A stretch of DNA of 64,000 nucleotides, taken from the NCBI RefSeq assembly GCF_024124665.1, contig NZ_JAMXSB010000003.1:1-64000 (forward strand). Direction: 5' to 3'. The notes under the pieces are model-generated. The model did not search any database, was not told the origin of the DNA, and was given only the letters and a program-made list of their open reading frames with translations. Positions 63,401 through 64,000 of the stretch are shown here, one piece after another (positions within the stretch are counted from its first letter, which is position 1; each line of letters opens with the position of its first letter). This stretch comes from Pleionea sp. CnH1-48. Lineage in GTDB: Bacteria > Pseudomonadota > Gammaproteobacteria > Enterobacterales > Kangiellaceae. Made by a program: the position numbers and the translations under genes.

Positions 63401-64000
63401 TTATATGTAAATAGCTAACACTGTTTTATGCTCTTTTTCATATTGTTTGAGTCGAGCTAGGTTTTCTTTAGTAATTTCTTGGTTAGCGGTTAATAGTGGC
63501 CGATTGTTGGATGGAATAATCAAATCTTTTTTCAGTGTATCTCCCACTCTTATTTCATCAGTACCTACACAATACTCAACACTTTCTGAGTCCTCAGGAG
63601 AACGTTCACTGATAAATATAATAAACTGTTTGACCAACTCTGGGTCATAAAGCTCACCGCTAAGCTCTGTCAACTCTTTCTTCGCAAGCTCATGAGATGT
63701 TGGCGTTCCGTTTAACTTGCCAGATACACGATCATCATATGCTTTAACTATACGCAATATTCTTGCCTGTATAGGTATAAGCTCTTTAGTTAAGTGCTCG
63801 GGAGTACCAGAGCCATCAAAGTTTTCTAGTTGGTGACGAATCGCTTTGGCTTCAATTTTAAAAGCTGGTAACTTCTCCAAAATATTGGCTCCAATGCAGG
63901 GGTAATCATGATTGTCATCACCCTCCCATACTTTACCGATTTCATGGAGAATAGCGGTTAAGTAAACATGAATAGCATCTGTTGACGATAAACCAATTTT
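63401..64000 (-). CDS. Degenerate HD-GYP protein, C-terminal part (partial)
   Basis: The open frame continues off the right edge; the visible 199 residues hold an HD-GYP domain. The HD motif is 'LHEIGK', with Glu instead of Asp, and the GYP motif is 'FDGSGTPE' (GTP instead of GYP). The intervening 'IGANILEKLPAF' is normal. The loss of the HD aspartate suggests it is a poor or inactive c-di-GMP phosphodiesterase. In Shewanella the H-NOX operon codes for HnoD, a degenerate HD-GYP protein acting as an inhibitor in the same network, so this is probably its counterpart. The N-terminus, possibly a receiver domain, lies outside the window. Confidence 0.78.
   Translation of the reverse strand, partial: KIGLSSTDAIHVYLTAILHEIGKVWEGDDNHDYPCIGANILEKLPAFKIEAKAIRHQLENFDGSGTPEHLTKELIPIQARILRIVKAYDDRVSGKLNGTPTSHELAKKELTELSGELYDPELVKQFIIFISERSPEDSESVEYCVGTDEIRVGDTLKKDLIIPSNNRPLLTANQEITKENLARLKQYEKEHKTVLAIYI

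Overview
The window is about 64 kb of chromosome from a gammaproteobacterium. It carries QueG, an M3 Dcp-type lipoprotein peptidase, a GbpA-like chitin-active LPMO, an H-NOX/HnoK nitric-oxide module, a BLUF photoreceptor and Gram-negative lipoprotein signals, which together suggest a free-living, probably marine bacterium. I cannot name the genus from this sequence alone; an Oceanospirillales/Kangiella-like relative is only a guess. No rRNA, tRNA, CRISPR array or intact insertion sequence was seen.

Layout. 1-0.5 kb: the tail of an unknown gene and a KilAC phage-antirepressor relic. 0.76-3 kb: a secreted oligopeptidase. 3.5-16.4 kb: a loose accessory region of mostly single, small genes in both orientations (IS3-family relic, DUF7677-like protein, beta-lactamase-fold serine hydrolase, two AraC regulators, STAS/SpoIIAA-like protein, BLUF sensor, GFA-family zinc protein, several lipoproteins and unknowns). 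16.4-18.9 kb: a TPR/Sel1-like protein, a secreted one-Cys peroxiredoxin and QueG. 18.9-28.5 kb: a minus-strand signalling locus with an HI0933-type flavoprotein, a secreted trypsin-like protease, a membrane FHA protein, a membrane Ser/Thr kinase, a large lipoprotein and a nucleotidyltransferase-like membrane protein.

28.8-49.7 kb is the most notable part. A single, tightly packed minus-strand operon encodes a flagellar export gate, rod, rings and hook in the order TPR-fliQ-fliR-flhB-flhA-flgF-flgG-flgA-flgH-flgI-flgB-flgC-fliE-fliF-(short fliG-like)-fliH-fliI-fliJ-(fliK-like)-flgD-flgE-(short fliM-like)-fliN-fliO-fliP-sigma28. There is no flagellin, filament cap, hook-filament junction protein, stator, flgJ or flgN/flgM. 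The FliG position holds a protein of only about 141 residues, FliM is short and lacks the CheY-binding peptide, FliF has a stunted cytoplasmic tail, and FlgH has no lipobox cysteine. TPR proteins sit at both ends. I read this as a flagellum-derived secretion or hook-basal-body apparatus that has probably lost rotation. Missing parts could still be encoded elsewhere in the genome.

49.7-53.5 kb: a 1.25-kb AT-rich gene-free stretch, a small Cys-tailed membrane protein, the GbpA-like LPMO and a hairpin-rich intergenic region. 53.5-58.8 kb: two periplasmic binding-protein-like genes divergent from a membrane kinase with HAMP, GAF, HPt and CheA-type ATPase parts. 58.9-61.3 kb: an MFS transporter, a VOC protein and a SufR-like Fe-S regulator behind a promoter with repeated AT-rich half-sites. 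61.3-64 kb: an H-NOX sensor, its histidine kinase and the C-terminal part of a degenerate HD-GYP protein, cut by the window end.
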